Of a stretch of 64,000 nucleotides of DNA, positions 22,505 through 33,056 are shown piece by piece. The number at the start of each line of letters is the position of its first letter. Position 1 is the stretch's first letter. This DNA is from Dactylorhiza incarnata. Its lineage: Eukaryota; Streptophyta; Magnoliopsida; Asparagales; Orchidaceae. A program made the position numbers and the translations under genes. The notes beneath the pieces were generated by a model. That model did no database searches, was not told the origin of the DNA, and saw only the letters and a program-made list of their open reading frames with translations. Where the stretch lies: assembly GCA_033032865.1 (NCBI GenBank), contig JAWHQI010000328.1, positions 248,001 to 312,000 on the forward strand, written 5' to 3'.

Positions 22505-23253
22505 TGTACAACCCCAGTTTTCGCCAAGAGGTGAGCAGAGACTCAAGGATCAATAGGCAAGAAGAGTATGAAGGCGGGCGAATTAGGGTCTCGAAGGTCG
22601 CTCGCGGGAAGGCAAGAAAGTCGGGCTCTCGTTGTTCGCTCATAGGAAGGCGGGCGAGTCGGGCTCTCGGTGGTCGCTCGCAGGAAGGAGGGCGAGTCGT
22701 GCTCTCGATGGTCGCTCGTAGGAAGGCAGGCGAGCCAGGGTCTCGTGGTTCGCGTTAGTAGATCCAGGCGAGAGGAACCCTTGTGGGTGGCTCGCCCAGT
22801 CGGGGTCCAAGGGTGATTTTAGTTGGAAGACCTTGGTGGTCTGCAGTTAGCCTCTCCAAGCAGCGGAGCTTGGCTGTTGGCAGACCATTTTGGGCTGCGC
22901 ATAGGAAATGTGTAAGGCGGAATCCAGCTATTAGCGGATTATAAGTAAAAACTATATATAGACCTTATAGGGCACCTTTGGAGAAGATCCAACCTCAGTA
23001 CTCTGAGCTTCCTTCTCCCTAGGTTATCTTGGTCAGCTCTTAGGCTCTCCAAGGTGCCCAGTCTCAGCTTTAGCTTTGGAGGGGAAGCGCTCTAAGATCT
23101 TCTGGGTGTGTGGTGGGACCTCCTCGCTGCGACTAAGGGTCTGTGTCTAGTTCTGAGGCTTCGTTCTGTTCCTTTTGAGGGATCAGTAAGTGCTAGCTAC
23201 CCCCCACTTTTGGGGGCCCGAACTCCACAAGTGAGCAAATATTGGTTTCAACA
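22505..23253 (+). repeat. G1 5' LTR
   Basis: It starts TGTACAACCCCAG; the end is placed at ...TTTCAACA by the following TTTTTGGTGCGGTGAGC, which looks like a primer binding site. The same start occurs at 57573. It holds a tandem block (22570-22760) of about 40-base units with GGTCGCTCGC...GGCGGGCGAG, then a TATA box (CTATATATAGACC, 22952-22962). The exact 3' border is uncertain. Confidence 0.8.
22570..22760 (+). promoter_or_regulatory. GCTCGC/GGCGAG repeat cluster of G1 LTR
   Basis: Four imperfect units read TCTCG(A/G)(A/T)GGTCGCTCGC, then GGAAGG.GGGCGAG. The paired GCTCGC and GGCGAGC words make quasi-palindromes. It lies about 190 bases upstream of the TATA. The 3' LTR has the same block at 57640-57850. 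Confidence 0.65.
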
Positions 23254-23310
23254 TTTTTGGTGCGGTGAGCGTGGAGTGCATGTAGTACAAGAAAGTTCCA
23301 AGGAAGAGAC

Positions 23311-23490
23311 ATGGTGGGAGAGGACAAGCGAGATGCAGGCTTTGGCGGTTCGCCACCACCCAGCGCGTCGGCGATGGTAGAGATGTTGGTAGACCTCAAG
23401 AGGGACCTGCTCGGGGCTTTTCAGTGCGCTCTCTCCACGGCACTTGGGGATCTCAAAACCCCCGCGCCCCAGGTGGCCGCTCCAGCTTGA
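23311..23490 (+). pseudogene. G1 gag remnant
   Basis: The ATG at 23311 opens 59 residues (MVGEDKRDAGFGGSPPPSAS, then a helical MVEMLVDLKRDLLGAF stretch), then TGA at 23488-23490. It looks like the N-terminus of a gag, based on its place just after the LTR. Broken frames continue to about 23760. The rest of gag, protease and reverse transcriptase are missing. Confidence 0.55.
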
Positions 23491-23779
23491 GTTGGCGAGA
23501 ACACTCCAGTGTAGAGGGCATGAAAGAAGGTTGCGTCGCAGGCGCCGGAGCGAGATCTCGTAGGGAGAGAACTTTTACCTAGCTCAGGAAGTGCCCGTGG
23601 GGTCCTGGTGAGTGCCGCCCCGGCAGGCGGGATCCCGGCCAGTGAGGTCCCGGCGAGTGGACCCTTGGCGAGTGCGATATTGGTAGAAGCCGGGTCGCCC
23701 AGGGAGCTCGTTGGGCGAGTGGAGCAGGTTAGGGAAGCATTCTTTTGGGGGAGGGGTGGTTTTGGTAAGCCCTCAAGGG

Positions 23780-24092
23780 ACAAGGATCAAGCAAGTGATC
23801 AACATCCATTTCCCCTCACCAACAATCAAGCCGAGTACGAAGCCGTGATAGCAGGCCTCCGCCAAGCCCGGGAGTTGGGTGTACAAGATGTGGAGGTTTC
23901 GACGAACTCCATGGTGGTGGCTTGCCATGTCAGGGGGGATTTTGAGGTGATGGAGTCGCCTCTTCAGCGATATATAGAAAAGGTCAAGGGCTCATAGGGC
24001 AGTTCCGCACCTTCATGATTCGTCATATGCCAAGGGAGGAGAGTGTCGCGGTGGACCTCCTGGCCAAGTTCGGCTCCAGGGCAGGGGCATGG
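23780..24092 (+). pseudogene. Archaeal-type RNase H domain of G1
   Basis: The motif LTNNQAEYEAVIAGLRQARE is the hallmark of the second (archaeal-type) RNase H found in Tat-lineage elements, where it removes RNA from RNA-DNA hybrids. The N-terminal part with its first catalytic Asp is lost: the frame enters from gag-like sequence at about 23770. A frameshift occurs near 23998; the C-terminal piece (RHMPREESVAVDLLAKFG) continues in another frame to 24092. The integrase follows directly. Nonfunctional. Confidence 0.85.
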
Positions 24093-25409
24093 TGTCGGAC
24101 TTCTTCAGACCATCCATCGAGAAGGGGGGACTGATGGAGGTAGACCATTGGGCAATAAGGATGGACCCCTTCATCACCTTCCTAACATTGGGGAAGTTCC
24201 CCGAGAAGGATGTGGATAAGCGAAGGTTCAGGTATAAGTCGGCATACTATTCTTTGCATGCAGGAGGATTGTACCGGAAGACGCTCTCGGGGCTCCTAGC
24301 CCATTACATAGCGGAGGAGGAGGCCCCGAGTGTCCTGGAGGAGATCCACTCTGGGGAGTGTGGCAGCCATTCCGGGATCCAAACCTTGGAGGGGAGAGTG
24401 TTGAGGCAAGGCTACTTCTGGCCTACCCTCAGAGAGGACAAGGCGGAGTTCGCGAGGAAGTGCTCGAAGTGTCGGTTGTTCACGCCCCTCCAGCTCCTGC
24501 CAGCCCAAAGACTCCAAACCATCACAGCCCCCTGGCCCTTTGCAATATGGGGGTTAGACCTGGTGGGTCCTTTCCCCCAAGAGAGTGGTCAAAGAAAGTT
24601 CCTACTAGTAATGATCGATTACTTCTCCAAGTTGCTGAAGGTGAAGGCGCTGGCCAAGGTAACATGCCAAGTGGTGAGAAATTTTATATGGGGTGAAATA
24701 ATTTGCAGGCACGGGCTTCCACTAGCCATAGTTACGGACAATGGGCCACAGTTTGCCAGCAAAGAGTTTGTCAGTTTCTGCGGCCAGCTTGGTATAGACC
24801 TTCATTTCGCATCGATCCACCACCCGAGGAGCAACGGGCAGGTGGAGGCGGCGAACAAGGTCATTGTAAACCTATTAAAGAAGAAGGTCAAGAACCTGAT
24901 GGGTAGCTGGGTGGAACAGTTACCCTCAGTCCTCTGGGACTTGAGGACCATGCCAAATACCACCATAGGGGAGACTCCATTAAAGCTTTCCCATTGAGCC
25001 GAGGCTGTCCTCCCGGTCAAATTCGATGTCAAGTCGCCTAGGGTGATCACTGCAGGCGAAGGAGACGATGAGTGGCGAGTGAACAACGAGGAAGGGCAAA
25101 TGTTGTCTTTAGATTTTGTAGAGGAGCTTAGGGATCTGACCACATTCGACAGGAGGAGGTCAAGCGACGGATGGCCCGATATTTCGACAAGCACACCCGA
25201 ATGAAGCAGTTCGAGAAGGGGACCTGGTCTTAAAAAAGGTCGATGCGGCCTGAAAGGGAGCCGCAGTGGGGAAGCTCAACCCCAACTGGGAGGGGCCTTA
25301 CATTGTAGATGAGGTGCTCAGGTCAGGAGGGCACCACCTCCGAGAAGTGGAAGGGGTACCCCTCGGCCTGGATCGAAGCGGGGATGATCTAAAACATTTC
25401 TACACTTGA
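24089..25409 (+). pseudogene. Integrase of G1
   Basis: Integrase inserts the element's cDNA into the genome. The visible order is an HHCC zinc finger (EIHSGECGSHSG then KCSKC), and a DDE core with WGLDLVGPF, VTDNGPQFASKEF and NGQVEAANK supplying the D, D and E. The frame stops at 24997-24999 (TGA, where homologues have a Gly codon). A C-terminal part (AVLPVKF) continues in frame for a while. The tail KLNPNWEGPYIVDEVL, ending at TGA 25407-25409, is in another frame. KLxPNWEGP is typical of Tat-type integrases. Spacer 25410-25487 follows, then the satellite array. Confidence 0.88.
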
Positions 25410-25487
25410 GTTTTTTATGATAATCAATTACATGTTCTATTCATCATATGCTGATTTCAACACTTTTTTCTAACAATGAGTCCTAAA

Positions 25488-26075
25488 GCAAGTGTTTGGT
25501 GCTGGAGTGCCCCAGATCTATTCCGCTATTGGGCTCTCATTAAATGGTGGATCAGGTTGATCTCTAGAGAGGCTGGCAAGGTAACATATGTTCATTGTCG
25601 GAGTGCCCCAGACTGATTCTGATGTCGGGATCTCATTAGACGGTGGGTCAGGTTGATCTCTGGAGAGGCTGACAAGGTAGCAAGTATTTAGTGTAGGAAT
25701 GCCACAAATCGATTTCGCTGCCGGTCTCCCATTAGACGGTGGGTCAGGTTGATCTATGGAAAGGCTGGCAAGGTAGCAAGTGTTGGGTGCCAGAGTGCCC
25801 CAGATCGATTCCACTTCCAGGCTCTCGTTATATGGTGGATCAGGTTGATCTCTGGAGAGGCTGGTAAGGTAGCAAGTGTTTTGTGCCGGAGTGACCCAGA
25901 TCGATTCCGTTGTCGGGCTCTCATTAGACGGTGGGTCAGGTTGATCTATGGAGAGGCTGATAGGGTAGCAAGTGCCTGGTGTTGGAGTGCCCCATATCTA
26001 TTCCACTGTCGGGCTCTCATTAGACGGTGGGTCAGGTTGATCTCTGGAGAGGCTGTCAAGGTAGCAAGTGTTTAG
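25488..26075 (+). repeat. 96-bp satellite array in G1 3' region, block 1 (about 6 units)
   Basis: The unit reads GGTGCCGGAGTGCCCCAGAT, then CGATTCCGCTGTCGGGCTCT, then CATTAGACGG, GGGTCAGGTTGATCTCTGG and GGCTGGCAAGGTAGCAAGTG, 96 bases in all. Units differ by scattered substitutions. G2 inserted inside one unit at 26076. Tat-lineage elements are known to carry such arrays between integrase and 3' LTR. Long frames in it exist because 96 is a multiple of three. Confidence 0.92.
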
Positions 26076-28212
26076 TGTAACACATCCCCTGTAATGACCA
26101 TATAATATGGGTCCGGCCGGGACCCCACAGCATATAACCGCCACAGCTTTAGTATTAAAAGATGATATTAACTACCCAATCTCATAACTCAGACAACACA
26201 GCGGAAATAAACTAAACCACAAAGATTGTCCACACTACAAAGGAGTCCAACTGGCCTTAAGGCCTTACAAAACAATGTCCAAAACATCAAAGAGTTCCAT
26301 AATAAAGGACATCCCAACGAAAGGGGATAAATAGTTTTTCCCTAAACTACCTCGGCATGCAAGCCGGATATAACAAAGCACGAAGAAAGTAATGCAGGAA
26401 ATCAACTAAGCACTTCATGAGGCTTTAGGCCTTTTTGGCCGGCGCGCTGGGTCCAGCCTGCGATCCTTGCCCTGCAACCAAATCACAAAGAGCGGTAAAC
26501 GAGGGTCAGCTATGGCTGACCACAAGCGGTGTAACAACATCCCTCCTCCCGGCCGTCCTAGCGGACCCCGGGGAACTACTTCACCCTGCAAGTCAACACT
26601 TCGTATGCAAATGTACATAAAGGAAAGCAACATAAATACTGGCATGAGTGTCACAAGCATCATCCACGTTTCTATGTTGAGCGGGTAATAAAAGGGGCCT
26701 AACAATGCAAAATTAGTGCAAGCCCGGGTTTCACCCAAGGTGCCCTAAAGCGTATGAATCTAACACATCATCATACATCACCAACACAAGGGTACTCCTT
26801 ACTTCCCCACAAGGGCATCAAAACCCAAGGCCAAGCGTTCTCGCTGAGACTCACCTCGCCTGGCCTTCCATGCCATCGGGCTTGTCTGACAGCTCACACG
26901 CTCGGGCCGCCAACAACGCACCAAGACCGATTCCAAGAATTCTGGCCAATCAAAACGTCCCAAGGCCCTGGGCTTACTCTCGGGACAACGTCCACCGATT
27001 GCCTCGCCTGGTGACCGTCAACGGATGCAACCGTAGCACAGACATTCTCGTCAGTCAACAAACGAAGGGACTAATCTTGTCGGGACACTCTCCACACGTG
27101 AATCTCAGTCTCCACGGGATAGCCAGCCGACCACAAAGACCAATCGCGCCTTCGCACAACACTAGGCATCACAAGCCCCACAATCCGCACATTAATCCTC
27201 CGCCCTAAACCCAACATTCGTTACCACACGAAGTTACAAGGGCGTCACAACGGCGAGTTCGCCGTAATCGGATTTCTAACAAAACCCCTAAAATGCGCGT
27301 AAATCAACATCACCGGATCGGACCAACGGCCACCAATCCGGCTTCACCCACAATGCCTAATCCGCTAGCGGAGCGGATCTCTAGTGCAAAACATGCCGGG
27401 GACAGACACAATCAACCCGGTGGTTTCTCTTGAACCAAGGCGACCCGGATCCCTCTCACTCGACGGATCCGGCGCCAAAATGCAGAAAAAGAAGAGATGC
27501 CAAACACGCATCCTAAAGACCGGGAGGAGAAACGTCGTTACCTTTTGAGATCTCCTCCTAGCCATGAGAAGCTTGCAACCACGCGGTGGAGAAGAAGCAC
27601 CTTGATGCCCTCTACGCACTGCCGGTCTCGGATCGGCGAACGGAGCTCCGAAGCTCCGGCAATGGCGGAATCTCCTTCTTCTTCCCCCTTGCCTCCTCCT
27701 CCTTTCTCCAACCTAAGAGAGAGAAAGACTTGGAAAATATGAGGGTTTAACTCCTCTACTAAGCCCTAAACCCCCCCCCCCAGCCATCCATCGCAGCCGC
27801 TGGATCAAAATCCAATAGATTTGGACGGACCGATCTCCTTCTCCGCTCAAAATCGCGGAACAGAATAAACAGGGCGCACGATCACATGCGCACGGTCACT
27901 GGTCGTGCGCGAAGAAGACACTGGTCGTGCGCACTGTTCGAGACAGAACTCTGAATCCTTGCGAATAGCGCACGATCACATGCGCACGGTCACTGGTCCT
28001 GCGCGAAGAGGACACTGGTCGTGCGCACTGTTCGAGACAGAACTCCGAATCCTTGCGAATTAACGCACGATCACCTGCGCACGGTCACTGGTCGTGCGCG
28101 AAGAGGACACTGGTCGTGCGCACTGAGAACTGCTATGGAATTCCTAGCCTATCCCGAGCGCAGCACTACCACCCCGCCTACCTCGCTGAGCTACGAATTT
28201 TGGGGTGTTACA
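26076..28212 (-). repeat. G2 3' LTR
   Basis: TGTAACACATCCCC...GGGGTGTTACA, with a 6-7 base terminal inverted repeat (TGTAACA/TGTTACA). It includes a 94-95-bp tandem repeat at 27874-28130 and a poly-C run near 27770. Reading frames in it (such as 26415-26738) recur in the other LTR and show no domain. Confidence 0.93.
27874..28130 (-). promoter_or_regulatory. 94-95-bp tandem repeat with GTGCGCACGA palindromes, G2 LTR
   Basis: Almost three units start at about 27874, 27968 and 28063. Each has GCGCACGATCACATGCGCACG, a CACTGGTCGTGCGCGAAG block and GGTCGTGCGCACTG. In the sense direction the block lies in the first 340 bases of the LTR, upstream of the CT-rich leader. The other LTR carries it at 34860-35120. 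Confidence 0.75.
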
Positions 28213-28232
28213 ACTCCACCCCCCTTAAAAGA
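28213..28232 (-). other. Polypurine tract, G2
   Basis: The minus strand reads TTTTAAGGGGGGTGGAGT next to the 3' LTR. Confidence 0.9.
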
Positions 28233-28256
28233 ATTTCGTCCTCGAAATTTCAGAAT

Positions 28257-31200
28257 TTAAACAGGAAATTCATAACGCATACCTGGAGCGAAAAGTTCCG
28301 GGAAGTCCTCCCGCATCGCTTGCTCACGCTCCCAAGAGAATTCGTCTCGCCCGCAGTTGTCCCATTGCACCTTTACAAGTTTGACTTGCTTGTTACGCAA
28401 CTGCCGGACTTCTGAATCCTCCACGCACACCGGGCGAACCCTCGCCCCCAAGTTCTCCATCACCGGCACCGCCGCCGCTTCGACCACGACACTCGGCTCT
28501 ACCAAAGCTTTCCTCAGTACGGAGACATGGAAAACGTCATGTAATCCACTTAGTTCTGCGGACAACGCCAAACGATAGGCTGCTTCGCCTATACGCTCCG
28601 TAACCTCGAACGGACCCAAATATCTCGGACTCAACTTCTTGAGTCGCCTCACCCGCGAAACGCCCTTGAACGGCTTGATCTTCAAGTAGACCATGTCGCC
28701 CACTGCAAACTCCACTTTTCTGTGGCGCGCATTAAAATACTTCGCTTGTCGATCCTGAGCAACCTTCATGCGCTCCTGAATCGTCCGCACAATCTCGCAA
28801 GCATCTTCCACCACTTGCTTTCCCAAAAGCTTGGTGTCTCCCACCTCTGCCCAAGACATCGGCGTTCGACACTTCCTTCCATACAAAGCTTCGTATGGCG
28901 CCATCTTGATACTTGCCTGGAAGCTATTATTATAGGCGAACTCCACCATGAAAAGGTGGTCCTCCCAACCTTTGCCAAAGTCGAGAGCACACATCCTCAA
29001 CATGTCTTCCAACGTACGGTTCGTTCGCTCCGTCTGACCATCGGTCTGCGGATGGAACGCGGTACTAAACTTGAGCTTCGTGCCTAGACTTTTCTGCACT
29101 AATCTCCAGTCCTTCGATGTGAACCGCCCATCGCGATCACTAACGATGCTCTTCGGAATCCCGTGCAACCGCACAATGTTTCGAACATAAAGCTCCACGA
29201 GCTTTTCCACGCCATCGCTCTTCTGATTCGGGATGAAGTGGGCCACCTTCGTCAGGCGATCCACTATCACCCAAATCGCATCGTTACCTTGCTGCGATCA
29301 AGGCAAACCATGCACAAAATCCATAGAAATGTCATCAAATTTCCATTCGGGGATGGGGAGAGGCTTCAAGAATCCGCCGGGCCTTTGGCACTCAGCCTTC
29401 ACCAAGGCACAAGTCTGACATCGGCTCACGTACTCGGCTACATCCAGCTTCATCCCAGGCCACCAAAAAGATTTCTTCAAATCCGCGTACATCTTTGTAC
29501 TTCCTGGATGAACGGAGTACTTCGTAAAGTGAGCTTCAAACATCAACTCCTCGCGAAGCTTGCCGAAGCGCGGAACACAGATCCTTCTGTCTCTTCTCAG
29601 AATTCCACCAACCATCTCCAAAGCAGTACCTTCGCTTTGTTGAGCCTCCAACACCAACTGTTGGCACTCCTCGTCCGCACTGGTCGCCTCTCGGATTCGA
29701 TCCGTTATATCACACTGCATTTCAATCCAGTTCAAACGGGCTATGCTAGACTCACCTCTAGCCACACAAGAAATGTCAAGAGACTCCAAGTCTCGAATCA
29801 AACGCTCGTTATGCGCCTCCATCCAATTACCTTGCCCAGAGTACTTTCTACTCAAAGCATCCGCCACCACGTTGGCTTTACCCGGCGTATACTGAATCTC
29901 CACGTCGTAGTCTCCAAGGAACTCGACCCACCTACGCTGCCGCATATTCAAATCCTTTTGGTCTAGGAGATACCTCAGGCTTTTGTGATCCGTGAAGATC
30001 TCCACCTTCGAACCATAAACATAGTGTCTCCACAGTTTTAGCGCAAAGATTACCGCCGCCAACTCCAGATCATGGACGGGATAATTCCTCTCATGAGTCT
30101 TTAACTGCCTTGACCCATACGCTATCACCTTGCCGTGCTGCACCAGCACGCAACCCAACCCGCAACCTGACGCGTCGCTAAAGATCTGAAATCCTTCCGT
30201 CCCACTAGGAAGACTAAGGATTGGGGCAGACATCAATCTTTCCTTCAAATTCTCGAATGCCTGGGCACACTCCGGTGTCCAAACAAACCTCTGGTCCTTG
30301 CGAGTGAGTGTGGTGAGGGGCAACGCCATCCGCGAAAAGTTCTCCACGAACCTTCTATAATAACCGGCTAGTCCAAGGAAACTCCGGACTTCCGCCACGG
30401 TCCTCAAGACAGGCCAATCTCTAATGGCTTCAATCTTCGATGGATCTACCGCCACCCCATCTCCACTAATTAAGTGCCCCAAGAAAGCCACCTTCTCGAT
30501 CCAAAACTCACATTTTGAGAACTTAGCATAGAGCTGATTCTCCCTTAGGGTCTGCAATACTTGCCTCAAATGAGACTCATTCTCTGCCTCCGATTTCGAA
30601 TACACCAAGATATCATCTATAAACACCACCACGAACGAATCTAAGAATGGGCGAAAGACCCTGTTCATCAAATCCATGAACACAGACGGCGCGTTCGTCA
30701 AACCGAACGGCATCACCGAAAACTCGTAGTGGCCATACCGAGTCCCAAACGCTGTCTTGGCAACGTCCTCTTCTCAAATCTTCAACTGGTAGTACCCCGA
30801 TTTCAAATCCAACTTGGAGTACACCACCGACCCCACTAACTGGTCGAACAAATCATCGATTCGGGGAATCGGATATTTATTCTTAACGGTCAATTTATTC
30901 AGCTCACGGTAATCGATGCACAACCACATACTTCCGTCTTTCTTCTTCACAAACAAAACCGGCGCGCTCCACGGCGAAGAGCTGGGCCTAATGTACTCTT
31001 GCTCTAACAACTCCTGCAACTGAACCTTTAACTCGGCCAGTTCCTTCGGTGCCATCCTAAACGGAGGACGCGACACCGGCCTCGCACCCGGTACCAACTC
31101 TATCGAGAAATCGATTTCACGCTGAGGAGGTGCTCCCGGAAGCTCCTCGGGGAATACATCCTCAAATTCTTCCACCACCGGAACTTCTCTAATAGCCAAC

Positions 31201-31657
31201 TTTGTGGAGGGAGCCTCCAACAAAGCTAAGAACGCCTCGCCTCCTTGGTTTACCGCCCGCCTCATTTGCATAGCGGAAATCAGGGAGTAAGCTACCCCGC
31301 TTAGGCCTTCGAACTTGACCTCTGCTCTACCTTCACCTCTCAGGGTTACGACCTTCAACTGGTAGTCGATACTAGCTCGCTGCTCCGCAAGCCAGTCCAT
31401 TCCCAAAATAACATCGAATTCCGCTAGTGGCAGAATCGCTGCTACCAACACGAAATCACAATTGCCAATTTGCATCACAATGCGTCCCTTCCTCATGGTA
31501 GTCATGAAAGACCCATTCGGCATACGCACACTCAGCTCCACACCTGCCACTACGGGCTCAGCACCAATCTTCCGGATAAAACTTTCCGCAAGAAAAGAGT
31601 GTGACGCCCCCGTGTCGAACAACACTCGAGAGGGGTAGCCCGAAACTAGCACGAAAC
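28257..31657 (-). pseudogene. G2 pol: protease, RT, RNase H, integrase, C-terminal chromodomain-like region
   Basis: Protease has [11 protein letters not shown] near 31610. RT runs from [19 protein letters not shown] through [20 protein letters not shown] to FIDDILVYS, the active site. RNase H shows [14 protein letters not shown] and [10 protein letters not shown]. Integrase has an HHCC finger ([15 protein letters not shown]), [18 protein letters not shown] and [17 protein letters not shown] (D, D, E). The tail ([16 protein letters not shown], ending 28257) fits a chromodomain-like end. Two in-frame TGA codons interrupt it: one between YQLKI and [10 protein letters not shown] (about 30776) and one after MDFVHGLP (about 29297). 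Homologues have Arg at both, so CGA-to-TGA changes are likely. Otherwise the frame is intact for about 1,130 codons. The product would copy and integrate the element. Confidence 0.93.
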
Positions 31658-31735
31658 CTAACCACGTGCAAAACAAAAAAAAATGAAAGGCCGCGAACTA
31701 CATTATAGTAACAACGAAACTTAAACCTTTCGTAC
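31658..31735 (-). other. Candidate 78-nt intron between G2 gag and pol
   Basis: On the minus strand the donor is GACAG/GTACGA and the acceptor GGTTAG/GTTTCG, preceded by a T-rich run. Splicing removes the gag TAG at 31698-31700 and joins VVTG to [10 protein letters not shown] in frame, matching the usual sequence before DTGASHSF. The intron length is a multiple of three, so stop readthrough is the alternative. Confidence 0.6.
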
Positions 31736-32822
31736 CTGTCACCACATCGGGTTGACGTATCGCTTCCTGTTGCCCAAGATTATAGGCCCTAGGCTGCACT
31801 GGAGGGAACCGTGAAGCACTCGACTCCGCCGCTTTCCCCTTCTCTGCAACACTGGGACCCGAACGCACTGACTGTTCTTGCCTCGGCTCTGGCCCAGCTC
31901 CGCCCTCGGTACAAAAACGACTGATGTGACCCACCTTGCCACACTGGTAACAAGTAACCGGACCTTTGGAGCGGAAGTCTCCCGAAGGTGCACCACTTCT
32001 CTCCCCAGGCCTATAAGGATGGGGTCTCTTCTTCCATCGGCTGCCCTCGGACTTCCACTGGGACTGAGACTGAGAAGGCTTTCCTTCTCCCTGCCTTGCC
32101 GCAACACCTTTTCGCCGTTGAGTCCGCTCCAAGTCGCTCTCCAGCGTGCGAGCGGCTTCGACCAACTCACTGAATCCCGCATTCTTCAAGGCTATGAGTG
32201 GTTGCCTTAAATTTTCCCTCAACCCTTGATAAAAGAGGTTATCTCTCTCTTCATCATCTGCCATTGTTGTGCCCGCATACCGACCCAACCGAGTGAATTC
32301 TTGCAGATATTCATCCACCGTCTTCTCCCGCTGCAGTGCTAACCTTGTTGAAGCCGGAATGTAACGCTTTAGAAAAGCGTTTCCGAACTCCTCCAAGGAC
32401 GGAACACGCCCAACAAAAAGTCGACCGCTATAGTTCACCCACCACAACTTCGCATCGCCCTCTAACATGAAGCTCGCAAAGTGAGACTGCCTCTCAGCTG
32501 GGGTCTCAGCTGCCTTCAAGAGCTCCTGGATCCTCGAAAGCCAATCCTCGGCATCCGTTGGAGTGCCCACTCCCTTGAATGTCGGAGGGTGGAAACTCAA
32601 GAAATACTTCATGAATCGATCACCCATCGGAATAGCTCTCTCCGCTAGAGGCTCTGCTTGCCTTACTTCGACATCCGGTGTATCCGGCGTAGCCGCCGGA
32701 GTGACAGGGGTCGCAACATGCACCACCGGCGTAGGAACCCGTGGCATCGCTCCAGCTTGAGCCGCCACCATTGCCTCCGCTAGCATGCGGCAGAAATCAG
32801 CCGGGGACATGCCCACATTCAT
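31736..32822 (-). CDS. G2 gag (capsid and nucleocapsid)
   Basis: The ATG at 32820-32822 (MNVGMSPADFCRMLAEAM) opens the frame. It has a retrotransposon gag domain (DRFMKYFLSFHPPTFKGVGT, then AEDWLSRIQELL, LEGDAKLWW, FLKRYIPAS and EFTRLGRYAG), a basic linker, and one CCHC knuckle (CYQCGKVGHISRFC). Unspliced, it ends at TAG 31698-31700 with 374 residues; if the adjoining intron is removed it runs on into protease as one polyprotein. The protein forms the particle that packages G2 RNA. The frame upstream of this ATG is open for about 27 codons without another ATG. Intact as read. Confidence 0.9.
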
Positions 32823-33042
32823 GAGGCCTGGAGCAGTAGCACTACTCCCCGAAGGCTCCTCTTGCCTCCTCGATGTCCCCGCATCGTCGCCAACATCCTA
32901 GCATAAGCAAGGAAAAAGACTCATCAGTCTCTATTCGCAAGACTCAAACACAGGGATACTCATGATCCCGCACAATACTCCTATGTGGACAATCTCTTAC
33001 GCGATCCAAATACACTAGACCTCGAAAGAATACTCAACCTCC

Positions 33043-33053
33043 CTCTGATACCA
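33043..33053 (-). other. Primer binding site, G2, initiator-Met type
   Basis: The minus strand reads TGGTATCAGAG three bases from the 5' LTR. Confidence 0.9.
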
Positions 33054-33056
33054 AAT

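Noticed and set aside
22425..22643. 72-codon minus-strand frame crossing 22505
   Set aside because: It is a chance fusion of family C ORF sequence with the antisense of the G1 LTR across the insertion border.
26415..27742. Several 60-110 codon frames in the G2 LTR, repeated at 33396-34723
   Set aside because: They lie in LTRs, overlap each other on both strands, differ by non-synonymous changes between the pair and show no domain.
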